Shown: positions 17,511-25,697, counted from the stretch's first letter. The stretch is 40,752 bases of DNA from Bacillus thermozeamaize (GCA_002159075.1 LZRT01000004.1:1-40752); one strand, 5' to 3'. Numbers and translations are program-made. The notes: generated from the letters alone by a model not told the origin.

Positions 17511-18204
17511 CCTGGTTCAGGACTTAAAAGGGTTAAAAGGCCCCTTTTTCCTTGCCATCGTCGGCTATTACCTGTGCTATGTGCTCCTGATCGTCACATC
17601 CCGTGAGCCTCACGATCTGTTTTTGTTTTTCTTGAATGAAATGTTTATGCTGCCTTTGGTCATCATGGCGACCGTCATGTTTTATCAACGGGAGTTTGGT
17701 AGTACCTTTTCGGAAATTTTTGCGACGTTGCCCGTTTCCATGACACGGATGATCCTGCGCAAATTGTGGCAGTTGATGGTGTTCATTGCCGCATTTCACT
17801 TTTCCTGGGCATCGATTTACCTAGGGGCATTCGGTAAAATGGAATCGCTCGTTTATTCCTATCGCGGCGATGCGCCGTATTTTGGAGAGATCAGCTGGCT
17901 CCAATTAATCAGCCAGAGTTATCCGGCCTATGTCGTGATGATCATGCTGACATTATCGGGCATGGTGATCACCAAGAAAATATACGGGGGATTGGCGGCC
18001 GGATTTTCCCTGTGGCTCCTGGAGGGGCTGTCCAAGGGAGAAATGTTGCATTCCTTGACGCTGTATACCGTTTATCTCCCGGAAGATATCCCATTTGCCG
18101 TCAACCGGATGTTGCTTTTGGCGATAGGCAGCGCGCTCTTGGCGTTTTCGATCTATTGGGCGAACCAGCGGCACAAGTGGATCGTTACAGATGAGCCGAA
18201 CTAG
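17503..18204 (+). CDS. ABC-2-type membrane protein
   Basis: A 233-residue polytopic protein with about six hydrophobic segments, for example FFLAIVGYYLCYVLLIV, FMLPLVIMATVMFY and MLLLAIGSALLAFSIYWA. The motif FYQREFGSTFSEIFATLPVSMTRMILRKL is typical of ABC-2 permeases, where the cytoplasmic loop contacts the ATPase. It overlaps the large permease gene by 8 bases, so the two probably form a heterodimeric channel with one of the operon's ATPases. No conserved catalytic residues are seen. Confidence 0.7.
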   Translation: MSNLVQDLKGLKGPFFLAIVGYYLCYVLLIVTSREPHDLFLFFLNEMFMLPLVIMATVMFYQREFGSTFSEIFATLPVSMTRMILRKLWQLMVFIAAFHFSWASIYLGAFGKMESLVYSYRGDAPYFGEISWLQLISQSYPAYVVMIMLTLSGMVITKKIYGGLAAGFSLWLLEGLSKGEMLHSLTLYTVYLPEDIPFAVNRMLLLAIGSALLAFSIYWANQRHKWIVTDEPN

Positions 18205-18219
18205 AAAGGGGATGGGTGC

Positions 18220-18792
18220 ATGGTATCAGACGAAGAATTGCTCCTATCGTTCAAGCGCGGGGACAAAGCTGCCTTTGAAGCGTTTGTTTACCGCTATCAC
18301 GCCCCCCTGTTCGGTTTTCTGCAGCGCATGCTGCTTGATGCAGAGCTGGCGGAAGACCTGGTGCAGGAGACGTTCATACGGATCATCCGCCATGTACAAA
18401 AGGGACAGCTGCCCGTCAGGGTCAGGCCCTGGATATACCGGGTGGCACTCAACTTGTGCCGCGATTATTGGCGCAGCGCGGGTTATCGATTGGAAAGCAT
18501 GGGTCTGGAGCAGATTCCCGAACAAAAAGACACCAACGCTTCCGTCATCGAACTCTGTGAACGTCAGGAAGAACGGCAGGCAATCATTCGGGCGCTGGAT
18601 CAATTGCCTGACATTCAAAAGCAGATTGTCATCCTGAGGTTTTATCAGGATCTGAAGCTGCAAGAGATTAGCGAGACGCTCGACATTCCCCTTGGCACCG
18701 TGAAAACCTATCTCTATCGGGCCTTAAAAGCATTGAAATTCAGATTGGAAGAGGGAAAGGAGGGGGCACGGCGTGAAGAGAGAACCTCTTGA
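18220..18792 (+). CDS. ECF-type RNA polymerase sigma factor
   Basis: A 190-residue sigma-70 family factor. Region 2 is about 10-75 (AFEAFVYRYHAPLFGFLQ, AEDLVQETFIRIIRHV), and region 4 is about 120-175 with the helix-turn-helix LKLQEISETLDIPLGTVKTYLYRALKAL. Region 3 is absent, as in ECF factors. It lies inside an ABC exporter operon, and its stop overlaps the next gene by 20 bases, the usual arrangement of a sigma with its antagonist. The layout recalls the B. subtilis sigY operon (sigY-yxlC...yxlFG), which also encodes an ABC exporter; the match is of gene content, not proven orthology. It could read the candidate promoter at 14286-14316. Confidence 0.88.
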   Translation: MVSDEELLLSFKRGDKAAFEAFVYRYHAPLFGFLQRMLLDAELAEDLVQETFIRIIRHVQKGQLPVRVRPWIYRVALNLCRDYWRSAGYRLESMGLEQIPEQKDTNASVIELCERQEERQAIIRALDQLPDIQKQIVILRFYQDLKLQEISETLDIPLGTVKTYLYRALKALKFRLEEGKEGARREERTS

Positions 18793-19564
18793 CCTGGAGC
18801 TGGAGCAGCTGGAAAAGGAGCTGGCGGAAACCTTGTCAAGGTATCAGGTGAAACCGGTCTCAGCGGGAGATACCCAACGACTGTTGGCCGAACTGGAAGG
18901 AGAGCTGGACAGGTATCCATCTCCCCTTCTTCCGCGGCCGTCCCTTTGGCGCTTGTGCCGCAGCCAGCTGCACATTTATAAATGGCCCCTGTGGATGATC
19001 AGTATTGCTGTGTTCGCCATGCTGACGTTCATGTCCGATCCGTCCCGCTCCTCCATAAAGTATGCGAACCAGCCTTTTGTCCTGTTTGTCCCGCTGTTTA
19101 TCCTGGTCGGTGCGCTGTTTCATTTTCAGGCGTGGAACAGGGAAATGCGCCTGGTGGAAATGATCACCCCCTATCCACCGGCACTGTTGATCTACAGCCG
19201 TTTGTTGATCGTATTGGGCAACAATTTGTGTTTGGGATTGATCAGTTCGCTCTACTGGACGTTGCGGGCTGAAGGAATTCCACTATCTGCCTTTTTATTG
19301 AGTTGGATAGCCCCGGCCTTTTTCTTGCTGGGGGTTTTGGCTTATGTGATGTTTTGGAAAGGGATAAAAACCGGATTTGTGATTGCATTTATGTTGTGGG
19401 CGGCATGGGCAGCGCACCCCGCCCTGATTGGGGACCTTGCGTTGCGGGAAACTCTTTTGTTAGCCGAACATTTCTTCTTGTTGATGGGCGGCATCGGGTT
19501 CATGTGGCTGTCTTACAAGAAGGGGCTGACCCTGTACAGACTTGACCATTTGTTGCTGAAATGA
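18773..19564 (+). CDS. Membrane protein with cytoplasmic N-terminal domain, possible anti-sigma factor or permease
   Basis: A 263-residue protein starting with GTG behind AAAGGAGGGGG. The first ~70 residues are charged and helical (LELEQLEKELAETLSRYQVKPV), followed by about six hydrophobic segments (for example WPLWMISIAVFAMLTFM and FVLFVPLFILVGALF). The 20-base overlap with the sigma gene and the soluble N-terminus plus membrane part fit a membrane anti-sigma factor. The six-helix body and the ATPase gene 24 bases downstream equally fit a permease subunit. It may do both. No zinc-binding HxxxCxxC anti-sigma motif is present. Confidence 0.6.
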   Translation: MKREPLDLELEQLEKELAETLSRYQVKPVSAGDTQRLLAELEGELDRYPSPLLPRPSLWRLCRSQLHIYKWPLWMISIAVFAMLTFMSDPSRSSIKYANQPFVLFVPLFILVGALFHFQAWNREMRLVEMITPYPPALLIYSRLLIVLGNNLCLGLISSLYWTLRAEGIPLSAFLLSWIAPAFFLLGVLAYVMFWKGIKTGFVIAFMLWAAWAAHPALIGDLALRETLLLAEHFFLLMGGIGFMWLSYKKGLTLYRLDHLLLK

Positions 19565-19588
19565 AACAAATCTGAGGAGCACCAGGCT

Positions 19589-20443
19589 ATGATTGAAATA
19601 CATGGTTTAAGCAAAAGACTGAACCATTTTCAGCTTCGTGTGGATCATCTCACCCTCGCCCCGGGAACCACTCTCGTCGTCGGCCAAAACGGCGCAGGAA
19701 AATCGACCTTTCTCCATATCCTGGCGACTGTTTTGGAACCGGATCGGGGGCGCATCATCTATGCCCATGACCCCGATTGCCCCTTGCCGCTGATCCGTTC
19801 CAAGATTGGATTTCTGCCGGCGGGGATTGAACTGTACCAGGAGATGACGGTGAACCAATTACTAACCTATCTGGCCGAGTTAAAAGGTCTGGATAAAGCC
19901 GGACGGCAAAATGAAATGGAAAAGCTGTTGCAGTTATTTGATTTGGAACCTCTTCAAAATAACAAGCTAAAGCACTTATCTCAGGGCTCTCAACAGCGGG
20001 TGGCCATTGCCCAATCCTTGTTGGGCCGGCCTCATTTTCTGTTCCTGGACGAACCGTTCACGTCTCTGGACAGTATGGAGAAAAGGCGCGTGATCTCAAT
20101 CTTGAGACGGCATTACAGCCGGAACAGGGTAGTGGTAGTGGTCACCCATGACCTTCAAGAATGGGAAGGCTGCTGCGATCATGTGCTGTGGATGGATGAG
20201 GGACGCGTGCGTTTTTATGGTTCGCCTGAACAGTGGAAGCACGCGGACGTGTTGCATGTTTGGGAGGGTAAGATCAAAGCGGAGGAGCTGAAGCTGTTCC
20301 CCCCGGCACGCATCATACGCTCCACACCCTCACCAGACCGGATATTGATCAGGGTGATTGCGCCACAGCCTCCCTCTCCCTCCTTTCAACCAGTTGAACC
20401 AACCTTGGAAGATGCCTATTTTATCCGTAAGATGGGCCTGTAA
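19589..20443 (+). CDS. ABC transporter ATPase, second of the sigma-factor operon
   Basis: A 284-residue ATPase with Walker A GQNGAGKST, Q-loop region FLPAGIELYQEMTVNQLL, a divergent signature LSQGSQQRVAIAQSLL, Walker B FLFLDEPFTSLDS and H-loop VTHDL. A C-terminal domain of about 60 residues follows. It sits directly after the putative anti-sigma/permease gene, giving the operon one ATPase at each end. Whether the two ATPases serve one heteromeric exporter or two separate ones cannot be told from sequence. No clear T-rich terminator follows; about 150 bases separate it from the TrmH gene. Confidence 0.83.
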   Translation: MIEIHGLSKRLNHFQLRVDHLTLAPGTTLVVGQNGAGKSTFLHILATVLEPDRGRIIYAHDPDCPLPLIRSKIGFLPAGIELYQEMTVNQLLTYLAELKGLDKAGRQNEMEKLLQLFDLEPLQNNKLKHLSQGSQQRVAIAQSLLGRPHFLFLDEPFTSLDSMEKRRVISILRRHYSRNRVVVVVTHDLQEWEGCCDHVLWMDEGRVRFYGSPEQWKHADVLHVWEGKIKAEELKLFPPARIIRSTPSPDRILIRVIAPQPPSPSFQPVEPTLEDAYFIRKMGL

Positions 20444-20592
20444 CGGATGGACAATGGACGTATTTTTTCATGATACAGAAACTGTATTTGCGCAAATCAA
20501 GAAATTGTAGTAGATTTTCAGTGGTCACAACTTCTATTCAGCCCAATCCGTCCAGCAGCGTGCATGAAAGATTTGGGAGAGGGGTGATAGAA

Positions 20593-21339
20593 GTGGAACG
20601 TGTCAGCAATGTGGACTTTATTCACAGGCTGTTCGAAACGGGTTTATTGCAGGAAAAAGAACGTTGGATTTGCGAGATGGTTCAACCTGAGCGATTGATG
20701 CGGTTTTACCAGGTGTTAAATCAACGGACGCGATATCTCTCGGTTTTGCTGGAAGCGGTTGACGACGGGCACAACCAGGCGGCGGTGCTGCGGACGGCGG
20801 ATGCCTTCGGCATCCAGGATGTTTACGTCGTCGCCGGGAACAAACCGTTTGAACCGAACAAGAAGGTGACCCAAGGCGCCGACAAATGGCTGACGATCAA
20901 GGAGCGGCCGGGTCTGCAATCGGCGATCACAGATCTGAAATCAAAGGGTTATCAGATATACGCCACTTATCTCGGCGAGGGAGCGGTCCCGGTCCAGGAG
21001 ATCGACCTTTCCAAGCCCACCGTGCTCATTTTCGGCAACGAGCACAAGGGAATCTCGGAGGAAGCGGCCGGCCTGGCGGATGGGAAATTCTACATTCCCA
21101 TGTATGGATTTGTGCAAAGCTTCAATATTTCCGTGGCAGCGGCCCTGGTCCTGCAAGAAGTGACGAAACGGGCTCGTGAAACCGCCAAAGATCGCTATTA
21201 TTTGAGTGACCAGGAAAAGAGGGAGTTGCTCCTGCAATGGATCATGAAAACCCTGCGGTCGCGAATCCGGATCCAGGTGCAAAAAAAATTGGACATGCCT
21301 GGCCATATTCTCTCCGGCAATGATTTGAAACCGGCTTGA
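20593..21339 (+). CDS. trmH: tRNA (guanosine(18)-2'-O)-methyltransferase TrmH (SPOUT family)
   Basis: A 248-residue SPOUT RNA methyltransferase. Motif 1 includes the Asn and Arg of NQAAVLRTADAFGIQ, motif 2 is VLIFGNEHKGIS, and motif 3 is IPMYGFVQSFNISVAAAL. These are hallmarks of TrmH, which methylates the ribose of G18 in the D-loop of tRNA using AdoMet. I placed the start at GTG 20593 (MERVSNVDF), behind GAGAGGGGTGAT; the reading frame stays open to an ATG at 20470 that has no ribosome-binding site. About 50 residues after motif 3 form a basic C-terminal tail, as in TrmH. It is transcribed alone or with the zinc-ribbon gene after it. Confidence 0.85.
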   Translation: MERVSNVDFIHRLFETGLLQEKERWICEMVQPERLMRFYQVLNQRTRYLSVLLEAVDDGHNQAAVLRTADAFGIQDVYVVAGNKPFEPNKKVTQGADKWLTIKERPGLQSAITDLKSKGYQIYATYLGEGAVPVQEIDLSKPTVLIFGNEHKGISEEAAGLADGKFYIPMYGFVQSFNISVAAALVLQEVTKRARETAKDRYYLSDQEKRELLLQWIMKTLRSRIRIQVQKKLDMPGHILSGNDLKPA

Positions 21340-21408
21340 ACCAGGTGCCGACATGTAATAATATACATGATAGGGTATAGTTTCACGCGAATGGAGGGGG
21401 ACGGGGAG

Positions 21409-21585
21409 ATGGCGCTGTTTGATTTTCGTTGTCTGAAGTGTGGCACCGAGTATCAGGAGATGGTCGCTTTTGACAAACGGGACGAAGTGTCTTGTCCTTC
21501 CTGCGGCAGCAAGGAGAAGGAGCAAGTGTTCAAAGCCAACGTCAAAGGGCCTGTCTGTTGCGGTGCCGCTTCCGGCTTTTCATGA
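21409..21585 (+). CDS. FmdB-family small zinc-ribbon protein
   Basis: A 58-residue protein with MALFDFRCLKCGTEYQEM followed by SCPSCGS: two CxxC pairs forming a zinc ribbon of the FmdB/CxxC_CXXC_SSSS type. The C-terminus ends in GPVCCGAASGFS with one more Cys pair. Function is unknown; family members are often called regulatory proteins without strong proof. The start is the ATG at 21409, 8 bases after GGAGGGGG; an upstream in-frame ATG would swallow that site. A terminator follows. Confidence 0.8.
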   Translation: MALFDFRCLKCGTEYQEMVAFDKRDEVSCPSCGSKEKEQVFKANVKGPVCCGAASGFS

Positions 21586-21633
21586 ATGGGCTGATCGAAG
21601 CCCACGGGTTCCGTGGCCTGTTTGCTGAACCAC

Positions 21634-21665
21634 AGAACTGCCCGGCAAAGGGCGGTTCTTTTTTT
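21634..21665 (+). terminator. Rho-independent terminator after the zinc-ribbon gene
   Basis: AGAACTGCCC (21634-21643) pairs with GGGCGGTTCT (21650-21659) around a 6-base loop, followed by Ts to 21665. Its right half, including the T-run and the following GTG, matches the terminator at 11851-11883. Confidence 0.85.
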
Positions 21666-21835
21666 GTGCAACAATCATGTCACGCTCTTTTTAATATTTC
21701 TCCAACATTTCCCCCGTCAGGCGCCTTTGACGGCGTTAAAATGGATCAAAAAAGATGCTGCCGGTTGAGGGCAGCCCAATGATTGCGCCACGTTTTTGGG
21801 TGAAACGGGTCGATTTCCGCAAAATCTGGTTCTGT

Positions 21836-22144
21836 TTACTTGGTGAGGCGCCGGATGACATCCATCAATTCGGAGATGGCCTGTTCTTGTTGGTTGTTTT
21901 GGATGGCCTGGCTCACGCAATGACGGGTGTGATCCTCGATTAACACCAGCGCCACCTGTTCAATGGCCGACTTGATGGCGGCGATTTGCACCAGAATGTC
22001 TACACAATACCGGTCTTCCTGGATCATCCGCTGAATGCCCCGCACTTGACCCTCGATGCGCTTGAGGCGGTTGATCAGCTGGGTTTTGCGCGGTTGGACG
22101 ACTTGTTTTCCGGTCGACTGGGCCGCGTGTTTTTCGCGTTGCAT
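21836..22144 (-). CDS. csoR: CsoR-family copper-sensing repressor
   Basis: A 102-residue all-helical DUF156/CsoR protein. The copper ligands of CsoR are visible as Cys47 (RYCVDIL), His72 and Cys76 (DHTRHCV), with the accessory Tyr46 and Glu92. This pattern separates copper CsoR from FrmR or RcnR. It binds DNA without Cu(I) and releases it on binding copper. A basic N-terminal extension of ~18 residues precedes the core, longer than in some homologues. No copA or copZ lies nearby, which is unusual since csoR is commonly in an operon with them; the target may be outside the window. Confidence 0.85.
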   Translation of the reverse strand: MQREKHAAQSTGKQVVQPRKTQLINRLKRIEGQVRGIQRMIQEDRYCVDILVQIAAIKSAIEQVALVLIEDHTRHCVSQAIQNNQQEQAISELMDVIRRLTK

Positions 22145-22485
22145 GACCCGTCACACCCCTTTATGGACGGCTTGAGTTTTCCAGACCCGTTGATCATCGT
22201 CATTGTAACAGCCGGAATAGGGAGAATCAACTTTAGAAGCATGTGACGTCAAAAAGGCGGCAGGAGCATGCCGTGAATGTTCGAAAATTAAGTGGATAAA
22301 AATGCCACAACGGGTGTTCGTCATGCTATGATTATACGAGAAAGCGCCATGATTGATTCGGATAGCTATGCTGTTGGATGGGAATGGGGTTGGGAAAAGG
22401 GACGGCAGGTTCAAATGAACATGTAATGAACATGTATGGATAAAGGGCGTGCTGCGGCGATGAAATGGAAAGAGGGGGTGCTGTT
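22145..22485. other. Intergenic region between divergent csoR and fapA-like genes
   Basis: A 341-base gap between divergent genes, so it should hold both promoters. The visible structure is an exact 11-base tandem duplication at 22415-22436 and a short repeat CGGCA...TGCCG near 22258. No convincing -35/-10 pair, CsoR-type G-tract palindrome, RNA gene or short reading frame with a ribosome-binding site was found by eye. Confidence 0.5.
22415..22436. repeat. Exact 11-base tandem direct repeat upstream of fapA-like gene
   Basis: ATGAACATGTA occurs twice in immediate succession (22415-22425 and 22426-22436), 50 bases before the start of the FapA-like gene. The 11-base period is about one helical turn, as for adjacent binding sites of a regulator, but it could also be a slippage product. 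Confidence 0.6.
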
Positions 22486-24471
22486 ATGGTATTGAAAGTC
22501 AGGGCAAAAACGGTGGAGGAAGCGGTGCAACAGGGGCTTGCCCAGACGGGATGGAAGCAAGAGGATGTGGAAGTGAGGGTGATCAAAGAGAAGAAAAGCC
22601 TCTTTGGTCCCAGGTGGGTGGAGGTGGAATTGCACCTGCGTCAAGCTCCTTCAGCTGCGGCATCGGAAGCGGTTTCGGGTGAAGCGGAGGCGCGTCAGCC
22701 GGAGGAGGGGAATCCCCAGCCATTGGCTGGGGAACCCGCGTTGGAAATGGACAGGGATGGCACGTTGAGTTTTGTCGATGGACAGTTGCGCTTTGTGGCG
22801 CCGGTGGGCAAGGGGCGTTTTCCGTCCATTCGCGTCGCAAAAGGGGTGCAGCTGATTGCGGATGGCCAGGTTGTTGAGGATTTTCCGTTTATATACGATG
22901 GCCAGCGGCAGGTCATCGTCCAGGCAGTGGAAGAAGCACCGGAGCGCCGGGTTGACGTGGAACTTTCCAAGGATGAGTTACAGGCGCTGATGCGCGTGGA
23001 GTATATCAAAGGGTATACGGCCGCTTTGCTGGAACAGCCTGAACCACGGGCAGTTCTGACCTTGCGGGCAGAGATTCAGGAAGTGGAACCGGAACGCTTT
23101 CGTGTGGAGGAACTTCGAGCGGCGCTCATGGCAAAAGGTGTTACGGTGGGGATTCTGGAGGAAAGGCTGGAACGTTTGGCACAGGAAGGTTCTCTGGAAT
23201 GGGTGGTGGTCGCGGAAGGGGTGCCGCCGATGCATGGCGTGGACGGACGGATTGAATTGATCTACCATCGGGCGCCACGCCGGATGCTGAACAGCCCGGA
23301 TTCTCCATTTCGGCAACAAATGGTGCGGGAAATTGAATCAGCGGAACAGGGGCAGGTAGTGGCACGTTTGCACCCCCCGCAGCCGGGCCGGGACGGTCAG
23401 ACGGTTACCGGGAAAGTGATTCCGCACACGCCAGGGAAAGAAATCCAGATGAAAGCCGGAAAAGGGGTGCGGCTCAACGAGGAGGGGACGGAAGCGATTG
23501 CGGAAATGTCTGGCCGGCCTATACTTAACCGGACGACCGTGAGTATCCTGCCGGTTCATACGGTAAACGGGGATTTGACCTTTAAAGAGGGAGGCATTCG
23601 CTTTCAAGGAGACGTGGTGGTTCAGGGGGATGTCCTGGACGGCGTGGAATTGGAGGCGGTGGGAAACGTATACCTTTATGGAAACGTCAGCCACGCCAGG
23701 ATTGCGGCGCAGGGCGACATCCATGCGGAGAAGGTAGTGTTCGGCGGCAGACTGAACGCCGGGGTGGCTGCCGAGGCGCTCTTGCAGGCGGAACAGCTGC
23801 TGAAGCAGATCCACCAGCAGATCTTGCAGTTGCGCCAGAGCATTCAGCACTTGCGCATGCATCGTCCTGAGGTGGTTCGGGAAGGTGACGGCAGATTGGC
23901 TTTCCTGTTGATCGAAAATAAGTTTCGGCAATTGCCAAAGCTTGTGGACCAATTCTGCCAAATGGTCAGGAACAATGCCCTGTTGCAGGAGTGGAGCGCC
24001 GGGCTGGAGGATCAATTGCAAGGATTCGCCAAACCTGCCGCCCTATCCATGCTGGATCGCCTGAATCTGGACCAACTTGCGGATGAGATGAGTGAGCGCC
24101 TGCAAGCCGTGTCGGATGAAATCAGGCGGAAGGGGTCGGTGTTCGTCCGGAGTCTCAACAACACCACCGTCGAGGCCAGCGGGGATGTCCAGGTGAAGGA
24201 GTCGGTCTATTACAGCCGGATTTATGCCCGAGGCTCCGTTCACTGTCAGGGTACCATCAGGGCTTCCGAGATTTACGCGGAAGGGGATGTGTACAGTTCG
24301 GAAGTGGGTACCCGTTCCGGCACGAAGGCAACCGTTTCGCTGAAAGGAACTTTCCGGGCCAAGAAGGTGTATCCCAATGTTGAAGTGATCTTTCCCGGCG
24401 ACAAGGAGACTTTTGACCGGGAGATGATGGATGTGGTATTGCCGCGATCTGCCCAGCAAGAAAGCAGTTGA
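22486..24471 (+). CDS. FapA/DUF342 family protein with N-terminal Jag_N domain
   Basis: A 661-residue cytoplasmic protein. Residues 1-50 (VRAKTVEEAVQQGLAQTG...KKSLFGPRWVEVEL) match the Jag_N domain of the EloR/Jag RNA-binding regulators. After a linker rich in Ala, Glu and Pro comes the FapA (DUF342) region, with the typical GRDGQTVTGKVIPHTPGKE and beta-helix repeats (GDVVVQGDVLDGVELEAVGNVYLYGNV). A long helical segment (~425-545) and a last beta-helix part (VEASGDVQVKESVYYSRIYARGSVHCQG) follow. FapA proteins have been linked to polymer-like scaffolds and cell-surface sensing in a few bacteria; function here is not known. The start is ATG 22486 behind AGAGGGGG. It is apparently monocistronic. 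Confidence 0.8.
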   Translation: MVLKVRAKTVEEAVQQGLAQTGWKQEDVEVRVIKEKKSLFGPRWVEVELHLRQAPSAAASEAVSGEAEARQPEEGNPQPLAGEPALEMDRDGTLSFVDGQLRFVAPVGKGRFPSIRVAKGVQLIADGQVVEDFPFIYDGQRQVIVQAVEEAPERRVDVELSKDELQALMRVEYIKGYTAALLEQPEPRAVLTLRAEIQEVEPERFRVEELRAALMAKGVTVGILEERLERLAQEGSLEWVVVAEGVPPMHGVDGRIELIYHRAPRRMLNSPDSPFRQQMVREIESAEQGQVVARLHPPQPGRDGQTVTGKVIPHTPGKEIQMKAGKGVRLNEEGTEAIAEMSGRPILNRTTVSILPVHTVNGDLTFKEGGIRFQGDVVVQGDVLDGVELEAVGNVYLYGNVSHARIAAQGDIHAEKVVFGGRLNAGVAAEALLQAEQLLKQIHQQILQLRQSIQHLRMHRPEVVREGDGRLAFLLIENKFRQLPKLVDQFCQMVRNNALLQEWSAGLEDQLQGFAKPAALSMLDRLNLDQLADEMSERLQAVSDEIRRKGSVFVRSLNNTTVEASGDVQVKESVYYSRIYARGSVHCQGTIRASEIYAEGDVYSSEVGTRSGTKATVSLKGTFRAKKVYPNVEVIFPGDKETFDREMMDVVLPRSAQQESS

Positions 24472-24496
24472 CAGAATTTTTCTTTCCCTATAACAT
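24468..24496 (+). promoter_or_regulatory. Strong sigma-A-type promoter of the TrpX-like gene
   Basis: A consensus -35 TTGACA (24468-24473), a 17-base spacer and -10 TAACAT (24491-24496). The -35 overlaps the stop codon of the fapA-like gene. It lies about 60 bases before the start of the binding-protein gene. Confidence 0.75.
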
Positions 24497-24559
24497 AAAA
24501 CCAGATTAATGTTTTGCCGCATTAAAGAAATGCAACGATGAAGACAGAGGAGGAACAGG

Positions 24560-25600
24560 ATGAAGAAAAATCGATGGGGGGTTTGGCTGATTCTCGGCCT
24601 CAGCCTTGCGCTGCTTCTCGCCGGTTGTGGCGCCGGGCAGCCAGACGGAAATCAATCGCAGGAACAGGAGAAGGAGAATGCGTCCGGGGACAACAAAACG
24701 TCATTTAAAGTAGGGATTGCGCAATTGGTGGAGCATCCTTCCCTCGATGCCGCACGGGAAGGATTTATTCAGGCCCTGTTGGACAACGGATTTCGTAAAG
24801 AAGATATCGAGGTAAAGCTGGCGCAGGGCGAACCGACCAACAATACCACCATCGCACAGAAATTTGTCGCCGACAAAAAAGATCTGATTCTCGCCATCGC
24901 CACCTCAACCGCTCAAGCGGTGGTGAAGGAAGCGGAACCTGCAGGCATCCCGGTTCTCTTTACGGCCATTACCGATCCCTTGGGCGCCAAACTGGTGGAC
25001 AACATGGAGAAGCCCGGCAAAAATGTCACCGGGACCTCCGATACGCACCCGGATGCCATTCCTCTCCTGATGAAGTTCATCAAGGAAGAGTTTCCTGACA
25101 TCAAAACAGTGGGAATGATCTACAATGCCGGGGAACAGAACGCGGTTGTCAACGTGACGCGCGCCAAGGAAGAGCTGCAAAAGCTTGGCCTGAAGTCTGA
25201 AGAGGTGACCGTGGCCTCCAGCGCGGAAGTGAAACAGGCGGCTGAATCCCTGGTGGGACGCGTTGATGCCATCTACATTCCCAAAGATAACACCGTCGTG
25301 CAAGCGCTCGAATCAGTCCTTCAGGTCGGCGAGGAGAAAAAGGTGCCAATTTTTGCCGGCGAGACGGACTCCGTGAAGAGAGGGGCACTGGCCTCCTATG
25401 GTCTGGATTATGTAAAACTGGGTTACAAAACCGGGAAGATGGCTGTCGACATTCTGAAAAACGGGAAGAAACCCGGAGACATTCCGGTCGGATACCCGGA
25501 TGAGTTGGGACTGGTGATCAATGCCGAGGCTGCGAAAAAGATGGGCGTGACGATCACCGATTCGATGCGGAGCAAGGCAGAAGAAGTGATTAACGAATAA
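24560..25600 (+). CDS. trpX: TrpX-type ABC transporter substrate-binding lipoprotein, orphan
   Basis: A 346-residue ABC_sub_bind family protein. It has a signal peptide with lipobox LAGC (Cys23), a charged linker, and then FKVGIAQLVEHPSLDAAREGF, the family's characteristic opening. Later segments are IATSTAQAV, PVLFTAITDPLGAKLV, IYIPKDNTVVQALESV and ASYGLDYVKLGYKTGKMAVDIL. Members bind tryptophan, tyrosine or other small molecules; which one applies here cannot be told. The usual permease and ATPase partners (TrpY, TrpZ) are missing: a strong promoter precedes the gene and a terminator follows it, so it is a single-gene unit. No T-box leader, often found before trpX, fits in the 88-base upstream gap. 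Confidence 0.8.
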   Translation: MKKNRWGVWLILGLSLALLLAGCGAGQPDGNQSQEQEKENASGDNKTSFKVGIAQLVEHPSLDAAREGFIQALLDNGFRKEDIEVKLAQGEPTNNTTIAQKFVADKKDLILAIATSTAQAVVKEAEPAGIPVLFTAITDPLGAKLVDNMEKPGKNVTGTSDTHPDAIPLLMKFIKEEFPDIKTVGMIYNAGEQNAVVNVTRAKEELQKLGLKSEEVTVASSAEVKQAAESLVGRVDAIYIPKDNTVVQALESVLQVGEEKKVPIFAGETDSVKRGALASYGLDYVKLGYKTGKMAVDILKNGKKPGDIPVGYPDELGLVINAEAAKKMGVTITDSMRSKAEEVINE

Positions 25601-25618
25601 CTGAATCGCCTGACGAAG

Positions 25619-25672
25619 GCCACCTTGACGTTTTTCCGGAGGCAAGGGAAAATAGAGTCAAGGTGGCTTTTT
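25619..25672 (+). terminator. Rho-independent terminator after the TrpX-like gene
   Basis: GCCACCTTGAC (25619-25629) and GTCAAGGTGGC (25657-25667) form a perfect 11-base-pair stem with an unusually large 27-base loop, followed by five Ts. Confidence 0.85.
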
Positions 25673-25697
25673 AACGATTTTTTTGAAAGGTGAAAAG

